Origin: JAXMHB01 sp046346965
GTDB taxonomy: Bacteria; Pseudomonadota; Gammaproteobacteria; Xanthomonadales; SZUA-5
NCBI GenBank assembly: GCA_046346965.1
Contig: JAXMHB010000001.1
Coordinates: forward strand, 248,001 to 312,000
Reading direction: 5' to 3'
Length of the DNA stretch: 64,000 bases
Shown: one piece after another, positions 49,040 through 58,335 of the stretch
Layout: each line of letters begins with the position of its first letter
Numbering within the stretch: the first letter of the stretch is position 1
Position numbers and translations under genes: made by a program
The notes under the pieces: generated by a model
The model's database searches: none
The model's input: only the letters and a program-made list of their open reading frames with translations
What the model was told of the DNA's origin: nothing

Positions 49040-52000
49040 TCATTCAAAGCCATTCCGGTAGATCGCGTCCGGCAATGCGCCCACGGTGTACACCTCGCCG
49101 CTGGTGAAGCTGCCATTGCCCGCGCCGGTGCCGCCGAGCGGCAGGCCGCCGCCGACGATGCTGTCGTTGTCCACCAGATCCAGACGCAGCGTGCCCGAGC
49201 CGGTGCCGACATTGACGCTGACCGTATAGCTGCTGCCGCTACCGCTGACGCCGGTGATCGTTGCGCCGCTGACCCCAGTGGTGGTCAAGGCGAAATCGCC
49301 GCTGTCGACCCCGGTGACGCTGGCGCTGAAGCTGACGGTGAACGCGACGCTGCTGCCTGGCGTGGCCGGATTGGCGCTGGCGCGGACGATCGAGACGACC
49401 GTCGGCGGTGCCACGGGCTCGGTCTGCACTTCGAACGCGCCGATATCCGTGCCGTCGCCGCCGGCCGCGTTGGCAGGCGACAGATCGATGGTGCGCTGGA
49501 AGCCGGCGCCGCGCTGGTCATTGATGCCGTCGGTGCGGATGCCACCGTCGATGGCGGCGCTGCCGGCGAGCAGGGCGTAGGTGCGGGTTTGGCTGCTGTT
49601 GTATTGCAGGATGCCGAGTTGTGGATTAACGTTGGTGCGGTCGGTGGCCTTGTCGAGCAAAGGCAGCACGGTGTCACTCAGGTTGTAGCCGTTTGAGACC
49701 ACGCTGGCGGGCCCGCTGCCGCTGACCAGCAGCAGGCTGGCACTGCCGAGGTTATTGGCGAACAGCGTGTTGCGCAGGCTGGTCACGGTGGTGGAGGTGG
49801 CGGTACCTGAGGCGGTGCGGATACCGGCGCCGGCCCCGGCAGCGTTGCCGGCGATGGTGCTAGACGACACCTCGAGCAGGCTGCGATTAGCGACCAAACT
49901 GAAGCCTACGTGGTTTATGCCGCCGCCCAGGCCGCTGCCGTTCGCGCCGTTGCCGCCAATGGTGCTGCCGCGGATGATCAAGCGATGGTTGTCGCCCTGG
50001 AAATAGATGCCGCCGGCCTGGACGCTGGCAATGTTGTTGCTGATGGTGCTGTCGCTGATGACACCATCGGCATTGGCCAGGGAGAGACCCGCGCCGCTGC
50101 CCGACTGGTTCGAATTGATCTCGACTTCGGTCAGGTGCAGCTCGGCGCTGAAGGCATCGATAGCGCCGCCAAAGTTGTCGCCCCCATTGCTGCCGTCATC
50201 CAGGCCACTGCTGAAGCCCAGGCGCGTGATGCCGATCTGCACCGGCTGGAACACGTCCAGCAGGCCGAAGGCCGGAGCGCCGACGGCGCGACTGATGACG
50301 GCCAGTTGTGCACCCGGACCATCGAAGTTCATCGAACCGGTGGGCTGCGGTAGCCGGCTGCTCAGGTTGATTGTGGCCGGCAGGCTCAGGCTGAACAGCA
50401 CATCGTCCGTGCCCGGACCGTTGGCGTTGGCATCGAGGATGGCCTGACGCAGGCTGCCGGCGCCGCTGTCGTTGGCAGTACTGACAAAAATCGCCTGCGC
50501 CTCGACTGCGCCGATATCGGCGTTGTTGCCGCCGGTCGCAGGAGCGATCGTCCCGATATCGACGCTGCCGTTCAGGCCGCGCTGGTCGGTGCCGTAGCGC
50601 AATCCCTTGTCCAGCGCCGGGCTGCCGGCCAGCGGCATGTGCGTCGGCACCTGGCCGGAATGAATGGCCAGCGGGCTGAGTTTGGGGTCGAGAGGATTGG
50701 CGGCGGTGCCGGTCTGGTCGCCGGGTTGGGTGAACGTGGTGACCGTCCCGGCATTGCCGATCAGGTTGTGGCCGAGCGATGTCATCGGGCCAGTCAGGTC
50801 ACCGCCCTGGTTGCCGGCGACCAGGGTGTTCTGCACGGATACGACGGAACTCCCCTCGAGCCCGACGGTAAAGTTGCTGCCGACGTTGTCAGTGATCGTG
50901 GAGTCTTTGACCTCGCCGGTCGCAGAAAGACTGCCCGCTCGAATGAAAAACAGTGCCGCTTGGGAGTCCATGCGATTCTGGCTGATGGTCGAACTGCTGA
51001 TGAGGGCGGCGGAGTAGGCGCCGCTGGCAACGGCGGCCGCGTTGCTCCGGTTGCCGATCACGCTGCTGTTGCGCAACACCAGCGAGGCGCCGTCGCGGTT
51101 GCGGATGGCGCCGCCATAAGTCTCGGTCACATGGTTGCGCAGCACGCTGTTGACGACACTGAAGTGCGAGCCTTCCGCGTTCAGGGCACCGCCGCCTTCG
51201 CCGCTGTTCGGCGTCCCCACGCCGTTGCCCTCGGTCAGCGTCAGCCCGGAAATTCCCACCCGGCGATTGGCTTGCACGGCGATCACGCGACTCTGGCGAT
51301 TCCCCGAAATCGCCAGCCGCTGCGCACCGGGCCCATGGATGGCGAGATTGCGGTCGATGCTGAGCTGGCCGCTGCTCAGCGTGATCGTGGCCGGCGCCAG
51401 CGTCAGTGACGGGTCGAACCAGATGTCGCTGACGGCAGGGGCCACCGGTGCGTCGGCGATGGCTTGGCGCAGGCTGCCGAGGCCGCTGTCGTTGGTGTTG
51501 GTGACGATCAGCGGCGCCACTTCGACCGCACCGATATCGGCATTGTTGCCGCCGGTGGCCGGCGCGATGCTGGTCAGGTCGAAGGCGCGTGCCACGCCGC
51601 GGGCGTCAGATCCGATCGTCTTGCCCTTGTCGAGCAGCGGGCTGCCTTGCAGCGGCGCGTGCACCGGCACGGTGCCGCCGTTATGGCTCAAGGGGCCGAG
51701 TTTCGGATCGAGCGGGCTGGCGGCTGTGCCGGCCTGGTCGCCGGGCTGGATGAACACGCCGGTCACGCCGCCGACATCGCCGATCAGGTTGTAGCCCAGC
51801 GAGGCGACCGCCGTACCGCCAATATCGGTTGTCGCACCTGAGCCGGTCCGATTCCCCGCCAGCACCGAATTGCGCAGGCTGAGCGCAACGCCGGAGGTCG
51901 TTGCAACGCCACCGGCGGACGTGCCACCGCGGTTGCCGGTCACCGTGGTGTCCTCGATCAGAGGTGCTTCGAACTGCGAATACACCCCGGCGGCGCCCTG

Positions 52001-53173
52001 CACGGCTGGCGAGTGATTTCCCGATACGGTCACCCGGACGAGCTTCACCGAGCCGTTCGCCAGGATGCCGCCGGCATTCACGGGCAAGCCATTGTCGTCG
52101 GCGACGTTGCCGATGATGCTGCTGTCGTAGATCCGCAAGTCCGGCGACGGTGTCGAGGCGTTCGCCAGGATGCCGCCGCCGAAACCTGCGCGGCTGTTGC
52201 TGATCTCGCAGCCGCTGACCAGCAACGCTGCCTCGACCAATCTGATGGCGCCCCCGGCCGATGCGTTGCCGTCGGTCAGCCGCATGCCCGTCAGCGTGAC
52301 CCGGTTGACGCCACTGACGGCGAATACGCGCGACAGGCGGTTCGCGGAAATCGTCAGCCGATGCGCGCCCGGCCCGGCGATGGCCAGGGACTTGTCGATC
52401 GCCAGTTCGGTGCCGCCGAGCACAATCGCCCGCGGCGAATCGAAAAAGGGCGAGGCGAACGCCACCAAGTCGCCCGGCGCCGCCACCGCGATGGCTTCGC
52501 GCAGCGAGCAGTCGGCATCACAGACGCCATCGTTGGTGTCGGCGACCTTGGTGACTGTGCGCGTCGCGCCATTCTCCAGGAGCAACAGGTTTGCCGACGT
52601 CACGCTACCCACGTCGCCGCTCCAGCCGTCCTGGAAACGCAGAATCCAGGTGCCGTTGGCCGGCTGGTTCAAAAACGCGGTGTTGAACGACGTCACCGCT
52701 GGCGGCGGGACGGCGACCGGTCCGGCGACCACGCTACGCGAGGTCGAAGCCGGGATGTTGGCGTCGGCCAGCCCGGCGTTGGTCCACCAGTTGCTGCCGG
52801 CTTCCAAAAAGGTCTGCGGGTTGGCGCTGACCAGGTTGGCCGGGGATCCGGCCGACGTGGGCGTGGTGGCGCCGGTGCTCTCGAACAGCAGATGTTCGAC
52901 GCCCGTCGGCGCGATCAGCGAGACCTTGAGGTCACCGACGAAGGGGTGATCGGCCGCAAACTGCACGCCAACGGCGGTGAGGGTGCCATTGACGCCGGTC
53001 ACGTCGAAGCGGATATCGCGCGGCGCGCCGTAATTGCGCGGGCCGGCGCCAGCGCCATCTGGAATCGCTCCCAGGTTGGTCCCGGGAATCGATAAGGAAC
53101 CTGCCCAGGCGGATGTGCTTGCTGACAAGCCAAGGAGCAACCCGTAGCGCACAGCCGAAGCCCAAGTGCCCAT
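49040..53173 (-). CDS. Large secreted beta-helix protein with P-domain and GFE tail
   Basis: 1377-aa surface or secreted protein. Signal peptide (MGTWASAVRYGLLLGLSASTSAWA), a proprotein-convertase-like P domain (about 25-195: DIRFDVTGVNGTLTAVGVQF; GTWILRFQDGWSGDVG), then a CSLREA motif (CDADCSLREAIAVA) and three right-handed beta-helix modules. The first two close with ATGGNNADIGAVE and the third with GDGTDIGAFE. A C-terminal Ig-like domain (about 1265-1365) and the tail DAIYRNGFE follow. ATG 53173 is chosen at the signal peptide. Function unknown; adhesion or surface structure is a guess. Confidence 0.85.
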   Translation of the reverse strand: MGTWASAVRYGLLLGLSASTSAWAGSLSIPGTNLGAIPDGAGAGPRNYGAPRDIRFDVTGVNGTLTAVGVQFAADHPFVGDLKVSLIAPTGVEHLLFESTGATTPTSAGSPANLVSANPQTFLEAGSNWWTNAGLADANIPASTSRSVVAGPVAVPPPAVTSFNTAFLNQPANGTWILRFQDGWSGDVGSVTSANLLLLENGATRTVTKVADTNDGVCDADCSLREAIAVAAPGDLVAFASPFFDSPRAIVLGGTELAIDKSLAIAGPGAHRLTISANRLSRVFAVSGVNRVTLTGMRLTDGNASAGGAIRLVEAALLVSGCEISNSRAGFGGGILANASTPSPDLRIYDSSIIGNVADDNGLPVNAGGILANGSVKLVRVTVSGNHSPAVQGAAGVYSQFEAPLIEDTTVTGNRGGTSAGGVATTSGVALSLRNSVLAGNRTGSGATTDIGGTAVASLGYNLIGDVGGVTGVFIQPGDQAGTAASPLDPKLGPLSHNGGTVPVHAPLQGSPLLDKGKTIGSDARGVARAFDLTSIAPATGGNNADIGAVEVAPLIVTNTNDSGLGSLRQAIADAPVAPAVSDIWFDPSLTLAPATITLSSGQLSIDRNLAIHGPGAQRLAISGNRQSRVIAVQANRRVGISGLTLTEGNGVGTPNSGEGGGALNAEGSHFSVVNSVLRNHVTETYGGAIRNRDGASLVLRNSSVIGNRSNAAAVASGAYSAALISSSTISQNRMDSQAALFFIRAGSLSATGEVKDSTITDNVGSNFTVGLEGSSVVSVQNTLVAGNQGGDLTGPMTSLGHNLIGNAGTVTTFTQPGDQTGTAANPLDPKLSPLAIHSGQVPTHMPLAGSPALDKGLRYGTDQRGLNGSVDIGTIAPATGGNNADIGAVEAQAIFVSTANDSGAGSLRQAILDANANGPGTDDVLFSLSLPATINLSSRLPQPTGSMNFDGPGAQLAVISRAVGAPAFGLLDVFQPVQIGITRLGFSSGLDDGSNGGDNFGGAIDAFSAELHLTEVEINSNQSGSGAGLSLANADGVISDSTISNNIASVQAGGIYFQGDNHRLIIRGSTIGGNGANGSGLGGGINHVGFSLVANRSLLEVSSSTIAGNAAGAGAGIRTASGTATSTTVTSLRNTLFANNLGSASLLLVSGSGPASVVSNGYNLSDTVLPLLDKATDRTNVNPQLGILQYNSSQTRTYALLAGSAAIDGGIRTDGINDQRGAGFQRTIDLSPANAAGGDGTDIGAFEVQTEPVAPPTVVSIVRASANPATPGSSVAFTVSFSASVTGVDSGDFALTTTGVSGATITGVSGSGSSYTVSVNVGTGSGTLRLDLVDNDSIVGGGLPLGGTGAGNGSFTSGEVYTVGALPDAIYRNGFE

Positions 53174-53453
53174 GCGTCGCTCCCCCGATGATTGACGGCG
53201 CCAGTATGCGACCAAATCCGGGTTGCTCCGCCAGCATCCAGCACGCGCGGCGTGCGCAGCTGTCGATCGGCGTCGCCGCTCCGGTCTACTCCCGTCGCTC
53301 CTGGTGGTTCGAGCTCCAAGACCGCACAAGCGCGGTCGTATTCGGACGCCAGCGAGGACCATCAACAAGTCATCGCGGCGGGTGTATCGCGTGATGCGGC
53401 GTGGCACAGAGCTTGCTGCGGCGCAGGCGATTTCCCTGGCGGTGACATAGGCA

Positions 53454-55853
53454 ATGGACAGACTCGGGACTTTGCTCTTGGCGAGCTATCGCAGCGTGCG
53501 CTCGGCTTGGCGCCACACACTGCTGTCGCTGACGCTGCTGGCGGTCGGCATTGCGGCGACGGTGACGGTGTACGCGCTGGTCAAGGCATTCCTGCTGGAT
53601 CCTCTGCCTTACCCGGCACAAGATCGGCTGGTGCGTCTTTATGAGTCCAAGCCGCCGGAGTTTCCCGAGTTCGCGGTGGCGCCGGGCAAGTTCGCGATCT
53701 GGGAAGCCGAAAGCCACGCGTGGGAATCGATGGCGATGTACGCTGGCTCCAGCAGTCTGCTTACCGGCGGGCGTGAGGCGGCTCGACTGCAGTCGGTGAC
53801 GGCAACGCCGGCGTTCTTCACTACCTTGGGGGTGCAGGCGCAGCTGGGGCGTACCTATGTGCCGGCGGATGGCGCGCAAGACGCCGCGCTCGTGGTGCTC
53901 GCTCACCATGCCTGGCAGACGGTGTTCGGTGGCGATCCGGACATCGTCGGGCAGACGCTCACGCTGGATGGCCAAGCGGCCACGGTGGTTGGCGTGCTGC
54001 CAGCAAGCTTTGCCTATCCAGCCGCTGACGTCGACGTTTACACCTTGTGGCGACTGAGCCCGGCCGAGCGGAGTACGGTCGGCGCGCATCTGGCGCATGT
54101 GATTGCGCGACTGCGGCCGGGCGCCACCTTGAACGAGGCGGATGCGGAGTTGCAGCGCATCTCCGAACGCCTGGCGCGCGAGTACCCGGACGACAGCAGC
54201 GGCTGGCAAGTCCGGCTGGTGCCCTTGCGGGAGGATCTGGTGGGCGCGCTGCGCCCGCAGCTGATCCTGCTGCTGGCCGGCGTCGGCCTGCTGCTGCTGA
54301 TCGCCTGCGCCAATGTGGCCAGCCTGACGCTGGTGCGCATGAGCGGGCGCCTGCACGAGTTTGCCGTGCGTCGCTCGCAGGGGGCCAGTCAGCGCCATCT
54401 GATCACACTCCAGGCCGTCGATGGCATGGTGCTGGGCGTGGTGGCCGGCGTGCTGGCCCTGGTCCTGGTGGCCTATGCGCTGGCCGCAATCCGCCTGGCG
54501 CTGCCGTTCACGGTGCCGCAACTGGAGTCGCTGCGTGTCGGCGCCGATCTGGCGCTGGTCGCCTTCGGGCTCAGCGTGCTCGCCAGCACGCTCGCTGCGG
54601 TCGTGCCCGCGGTGTGGGCGGTGCGCCGTGGCCTTGCCAGCGACCTGCGCAGCGGCACCCGGTCGATCGCCGGTCGCTTCAGCCGCGGTCGCGCGGCGCT
54701 GATCGTCGGAGAGATTGCGCTCGCCGTGGTTCTGCTGTCGGGCGCGGGTCTGCTGACGCGCAGCCTGTGGGCGCTGACCCAGGTCGACCCCGGCTTCAAG
54801 ATGGATGCCGGTGTGCACGTCGATATCGACTTGCCGGCCGCACGCTACGAGGGCCCGCCAGCTGCGGCCTACTACGCTCAACTCATCGAGCGCATCGAGG
54901 CATTGCCCGGCGTACGCAGCGCCGGATTGACGCACAACTTGCCGATGGTCAGCGACTATTGGGTACAAGTGGAACGCGCCGGGCGCCCAGCCGCCAGCCG
55001 CGACACGGAACCGACGTCGATGTACTACGCCATCACGCCCGGCTATCTGCCCTCCATGGGCGTGCGTCTGCTGCGTGGACGGACCTTCACCGAGGCCGAC
55101 CGTGCGGGGGCGCCCGGCGTGGTCATGGTGAGCGAGGGCTTCGCCGAGCGCTACTTCCCGGGCGAAGATCCGATCGGCAAACGCCTGCGGCAGGTCAGCG
55201 ACGACGACCTGCCCTGGCTGGAGATCGTGGGCGTGGTGGCCGATGTGCGCCACTACGGACTCGATCGCGATGCCCCGCCTGGCCTCTACGAGCCGCTGGC
55301 GCAGGCCCCGTTTACCCATGCGCATCTGGTGATCGCCAGCGAACTGGCGCCGGCGGCGCTGAGCGCCAGCTTGAAATCCATCCTGCGCGAACTGGATGCC
55401 GACGTGCCGCTCGGCAGCGTGATGACGACCGCCAGCATGGTGAGCAACGGCCTCATCGAGCGGCGCATGCTGACCTGGTTGATTGCCGGCTTCGCCGTCA
55501 GCGCCTTGCTGTTGTGCAGCGTCGGTCTGTACGGCGCGCTCAGTTGGCTGGTCAGCCAGCGCGCACGCGATCTGGGCGTGCGCCTGGCCCTGGGCGCGCG
55601 CCGGGTCGATGTGTTGCGCTGGGTGCTGCGCCAAGGCCTGACGCTGGCCGCACTCGGCGGCGCCCTCGGCCTGGCCCTGAGCCTGGGCGGCGCCCGCTCG
55701 CTGGAGGGCCTGGTATACGGCGTCAGTCCGCGCGACCCGCTCACCCTCGGCGCCATCCTGGTCGGCATGCTGCTGATCGCGATTGCAGCCACGCTATTGC
55801 CGGCGCTACGCGCAACCCGCGTCGAACCCGCCAGCGTGCTGCGCGGCGAGTAG
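53454..55853 (+). CDS. FtsX/MacB-like ABC transporter permease (ADOP type)
   Basis: 799-aa inner-membrane protein with two FtsX-type permease units and two MacB periplasmic core domains. A helix at 20-45 is followed by a periplasmic domain (PAFFTTLGVQAQLGRTYVPADGAQD), three helices near 275-395 (RLHEFAVRRSQGASQRHLI), a helix near 425, the second periplasmic domain (LPSMGVRLLRGRTFTEAD...VSEGFAERYFPGEDPIGKRL) and three terminal helices with RDLGVRLALGARRVDVLRWVLRQ. No ATPase gene is adjacent. The substrate is unknown. Confidence 0.9.
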   Translation: MDRLGTLLLASYRSVRSAWRHTLLSLTLLAVGIAATVTVYALVKAFLLDPLPYPAQDRLVRLYESKPPEFPEFAVAPGKFAIWEAESHAWESMAMYAGSSSLLTGGREAARLQSVTATPAFFTTLGVQAQLGRTYVPADGAQDAALVVLAHHAWQTVFGGDPDIVGQTLTLDGQAATVVGVLPASFAYPAADVDVYTLWRLSPAERSTVGAHLAHVIARLRPGATLNEADAELQRISERLAREYPDDSSGWQVRLVPLREDLVGALRPQLILLLAGVGLLLLIACANVASLTLVRMSGRLHEFAVRRSQGASQRHLITLQAVDGMVLGVVAGVLALVLVAYALAAIRLALPFTVPQLESLRVGADLALVAFGLSVLASTLAAVVPAVWAVRRGLASDLRSGTRSIAGRFSRGRAALIVGEIALAVVLLSGAGLLTRSLWALTQVDPGFKMDAGVHVDIDLPAARYEGPPAAAYYAQLIERIEALPGVRSAGLTHNLPMVSDYWVQVERAGRPAASRDTEPTSMYYAITPGYLPSMGVRLLRGRTFTEADRAGAPGVVMVSEGFAERYFPGEDPIGKRLRQVSDDDLPWLEIVGVVADVRHYGLDRDAPPGLYEPLAQAPFTHAHLVIASELAPAALSASLKSILRELDADVPLGSVMTTASMVSNGLIERRMLTWLIAGFAVSALLLCSVGLYGALSWLVSQRARDLGVRLALGARRVDVLRWVLRQGLTLAALGGALGLALSLGGARSLEGLVYGVSPRDPLTLGAILVGMLLIAIAATLLPALRATRVEPASVLRGE

Positions 55854-55951
55854 CGGGTCATTCGCTGTTTCGACCAGCAGCAATGGCGCGGCGCAGCCCC
55901 CGGTTGCCGGCGCGAAGTGTCGCGAGGCTCAGTGTACGGCTCGTGAGTTCT

Positions 55952-55973
55952 GACCTGGGGCTGCGCCCCGGTC
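55952..55973 (+). terminator. Probable terminator after the permease gene
   Basis: Stem GACCtGGGGC / GCCCCGGTC with a 3-nt loop, about 100 bp past the permease stop. No T-run follows. Confidence 0.5.
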
Positions 55974-56518
55974 TGCGATAGTGTCTAGACGTTGGCGAGG
56001 CTTCGGCGACAATTGGATAGCGTCGATGGCAACACAATGATGCGGTCCCCGTTCTGTTGCCATCGCTCGCGCGCATGCCGGCATCGGTAAGTAGCGGGCG
56101 TCCCAGCCCGAGCTTTGGGAAAATCGCGTTGCCAGCGCGCATATGGGCCGGCTTCGCTGGTGTCGCCAGCCGATCGAAAGTCCCAAGATTGCGTTCAGCC
56201 CAGGCAATCCGCTGCACGCTTTGTAGCCGCGTCCGCTTGCTGGGGGCTGGTCCTTGGGCGTACGCTGCTCAGCGTCGGGTTGAAATTGGACGGAGCCGAG
56301 GCGGCGATGGACGGCGGCGATGCGGCAAGCGTCTTCTCGATCTTGCGTGCTCTGGCGTATGCACCCGCTACGAGGCTCCCCTTGGTAATGCCGATGACGT
56401 CGGGGCGGGGTGGCTCGCAATTCGCTGCAGACCGACCTTTCTGACGGTTTGTCCGGAGATCAGGCGTGTGGTCGTGCCTCATGATGATTATTCGTCCTGA
56501 TACGGGAGTTTTGAATCG
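55974..56518. other. Intergenic region without recognised gene
   Basis: About 545 bp with only short open frames and no similarity I can identify on either strand. An AT-richer stretch just before 56519 (GATGATTATTCGTCCTGATACGG) may hold the promoter of the following gene pair. Confidence 0.5.
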
Positions 56519-56872
56519 ATGAAGTATCGAGGGCATGTACTCGTCAAATCGGCAGCCAATCAGTGTCCGAAGTGCGGATTTTGGCTGGAGTGGACGGAAA
56601 ATGTAGATGTGCCTGTTCCAGGTATGCTCAAGAACATGGCAATTGCCGGAGTTTCGGGTGGGCTTGCGTGGTTCTTCTTCGGCGTAAGTGTCGGTCTGCT
56701 GGTCGCGATCGTGGTTGTGATCGGAGTCGATCGAATCTTGGTTCCAGCTCAGCCTGATTTCTACTGCTTTTCATGCAAGTCGCATTGCTTTCGAGAAGAT
56801 TTACTGAAAAAGCTACCCAAGTCTTTGCCGGCAAAGGTCACATCATCGTCGCGAACCGGCAACAACTCATGA
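56519..56872 (+). CDS. Small zinc-ribbon-like membrane protein, unknown
   Basis: 117-aa protein with two Cys pairs, CPKCGFW near residue 18 and CFSCKSHC near residue 83, which could form one zinc ribbon. They flank two closely spaced membrane segments (about 38-73: MAIAGVSGGLAWFFFGVSVGLLVAIVVVIGV). GC is lower than in the core genes. Sixteen bases before the next gene, so probably co-transcribed. Confidence 0.65.
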   Translation: MKYRGHVLVKSAANQCPKCGFWLEWTENVDVPVPGMLKNMAIAGVSGGLAWFFFGVSVGLLVAIVVVIGVDRILVPAQPDFYCFSCKSHCFREDLLKKLPKSLPAKVTSSSRTGNNS

Positions 56873-56887
56873 GGGTCGAGCGAGAGT

Positions 56888-57241
56888 ATGAGGGAATCCA
56901 TTCTAGTAAATATCAGCAGAGCACCGTTCCCTTTCGAAGGTCTCGTGATCGTTCCGCTTGTTGCGTGGTGCCTCTTTGGTTTTGCGCAGGCGCTGAGGTG
57001 GTTTGATCTGACTAGCTGGCCGTCCCTTAAACCCATCATTTCTACGCTGGGTGGGATTGGTTCTCTCGCCCCATTCGTTGCCGGGGTCATCGAACTCGTA
57101 GCCATTCCCCTAGGCATCTACCTGCTAGCCAAGGGGACGGACGCTCGTGCGATTCGATCCTATCTGTCGCTTGCCTGCGGGTTCATGCACGTCTGTTTGG
57201 TGGTGCTGATGCTCTCTGCTTTTTCGCTCTTTCACGGTTGA
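56888..57241 (+). CDS. Small membrane protein, unknown
   Basis: 117-aa protein with three predicted membrane helices (about 17-37, 57-80 and 93-113). It begins MRESILVNISRAPFPFEGLV. No family recognised. It follows the zinc-ribbon-like protein closely and has similarly low GC, suggesting the two arrived together. Confidence 0.6.
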   Translation: MRESILVNISRAPFPFEGLVIVPLVAWCLFGFAQALRWFDLTSWPSLKPIISTLGGIGSLAPFVAGVIELVAIPLGIYLLAKGTDARAIRSYLSLACGFMHVCLVVLMLSAFSLFHG

Positions 57242-57728
57242 TATCAGGATTTAGCGCCAGTCTCTGAGTCGCCGCAAAATCGGGACGGCGTCGCAATGAA
57301 AGAGATTGCAGAAGTAGAGTTCTCCGACGCATGCGCCGTGGCCGGCTGAATGCCGGATCGAGTAGAGAATTCGCGGTAACGCGGAACAAGAGAGGGCTTC
57401 CACCGTGAGGACTGTCTTTGCCGGCGAAGGCTGTGGTGCAAACCTGGATTGCCACACGGCCGCAGCGCCTGCAGGCGCCGCGTGCGTTCGCAATGACGCC
57501 GAGGTAGGCGATCGCGCGCAGCGACGGGTGGCAGTGACCGACGATGGCATGCGGGGCGAGAAGCACGCTGTGCAACCCGACTATGCCACTTTCTGCCGCT
57601 GAGGTATCCCGTGCGGAAGGGGCGACGTGGCCGCGGTGGCGCACCGCACTTCCAAGCCCCGGGTGCCTGGATTCCCGCTTTCGCGGGAATGACGATGTGG
57701 GGGTGTGGCCCTCGGGGCGGTCGCGGTG
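57242..57728. repeat. Intergenic region with REP-like elements
   Basis: 487 bp with no supported gene. Contains the GGATTGCC...CGCAATGACG element (about 57445-57496, internal stem GGCGCC-type) also seen twice near 47600, and a hairpin element CATTCCCGCG-like: ATTCCCGCTTTCGCGGGAAT (57672-57691) followed by GACGATG, a common intergenic repeat in proteobacteria. Confidence 0.7.
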
Positions 57729-58199
57729 CTAGGGAGCTTCGGCGGCCTCCGCCGACTCGGCGCAGCGTAACTCGGCCTCGCGCAGGGCCCAGCCTTGGTA
57801 GCTGTTTTTGCTGCCGTCCGGGCCGTCGAGGTGAATGGCCTGCAGGGTGCCGGTGGCGAGGATCGCTCCCGGACACTCGGGAGGTGGTTGGTGGCTGAGG
57901 ACGATCAGTTGTGTGCCGTCGGCGGTGTCGAGGTAACTCTGGATTTCGCTGGGGGCGCCGTTGGGGGCGGGGGATGTCAGCAGGGGGTGTTGCTGCAGCG
58001 TGCTCGGGATGCGTCCGCGGACTTGGACGCGGCGTTCTACGCAGGCGTCCCAATGACGGCTTGGGCTCAGTTCACACAGTGCTGCGGGCTTGGTGGGCTG
58101 CGGCTCCGCGGGTCCAGGGTCCTTGGCCGGCACCGCGGCCGGGATGGCGACGATCAGCGCAATTACGATCAAAGCGATAGGTCGCAAAACAATGCACAT
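57729..58199 (-). CDS. Small exported protein, unknown
   Basis: 156-aa protein. The N-terminus MCIVLRPIALIVIALIVAIPAAVPAKD is a signal peptide. Three cysteines in CELSPSRHWDAC...PPEC could form disulfides, and VQVRGRIPSTLQQH suggests a small beta-domain. Start at 58199 chosen for the signal peptide. No clear family. Its gene lies downstream of the terminator that ends the 971-aa protein gene, so it has its own promoter in the short gap (58200-58266). Confidence 0.65.
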   Translation of the reverse strand: MCIVLRPIALIVIALIVAIPAAVPAKDPGPAEPQPTKPAALCELSPSRHWDACVERRVQVRGRIPSTLQQHPLLTSPAPNGAPSEIQSYLDTADGTQLIVLSHQPPPECPGAILATGTLQAIHLDGPDGSKNSYQGWALREAELRCAESAEAAEAP

Positions 58200-58266
58200 G
58201 GTGTGAGCGCGCGAGCGTCGGAACGCGGGCATCTTGCCACACTGGCGCGTAGCGATCGCCTACAAA

Positions 58267-58295
58267 AAGGGCCGCGGCATGGCGCCGCGGCCCTT
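58267..58295 (-). terminator. Rho-independent terminator of the 58336-61251 gene
   Basis: Perfect 12-bp stem AAGGGCCGCGGC / GCCGCGGCCCTT with a 5-nt loop; on the minus strand it is followed by a T-run (plus-strand CAAAAA at 58263-58268). It begins about 40 bp after the stop codon. Confidence 0.9.
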
Positions 58296-58335
58296 GGTTA
58301 CGGGCTGATCCGATTGCCCGGATCAGCAGTCGCAC

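Noticed and set aside
53370..55634. 754-codon frame antisense to the permease gene
   Set aside because: Gln/His/Arg-rich shadow without domains.
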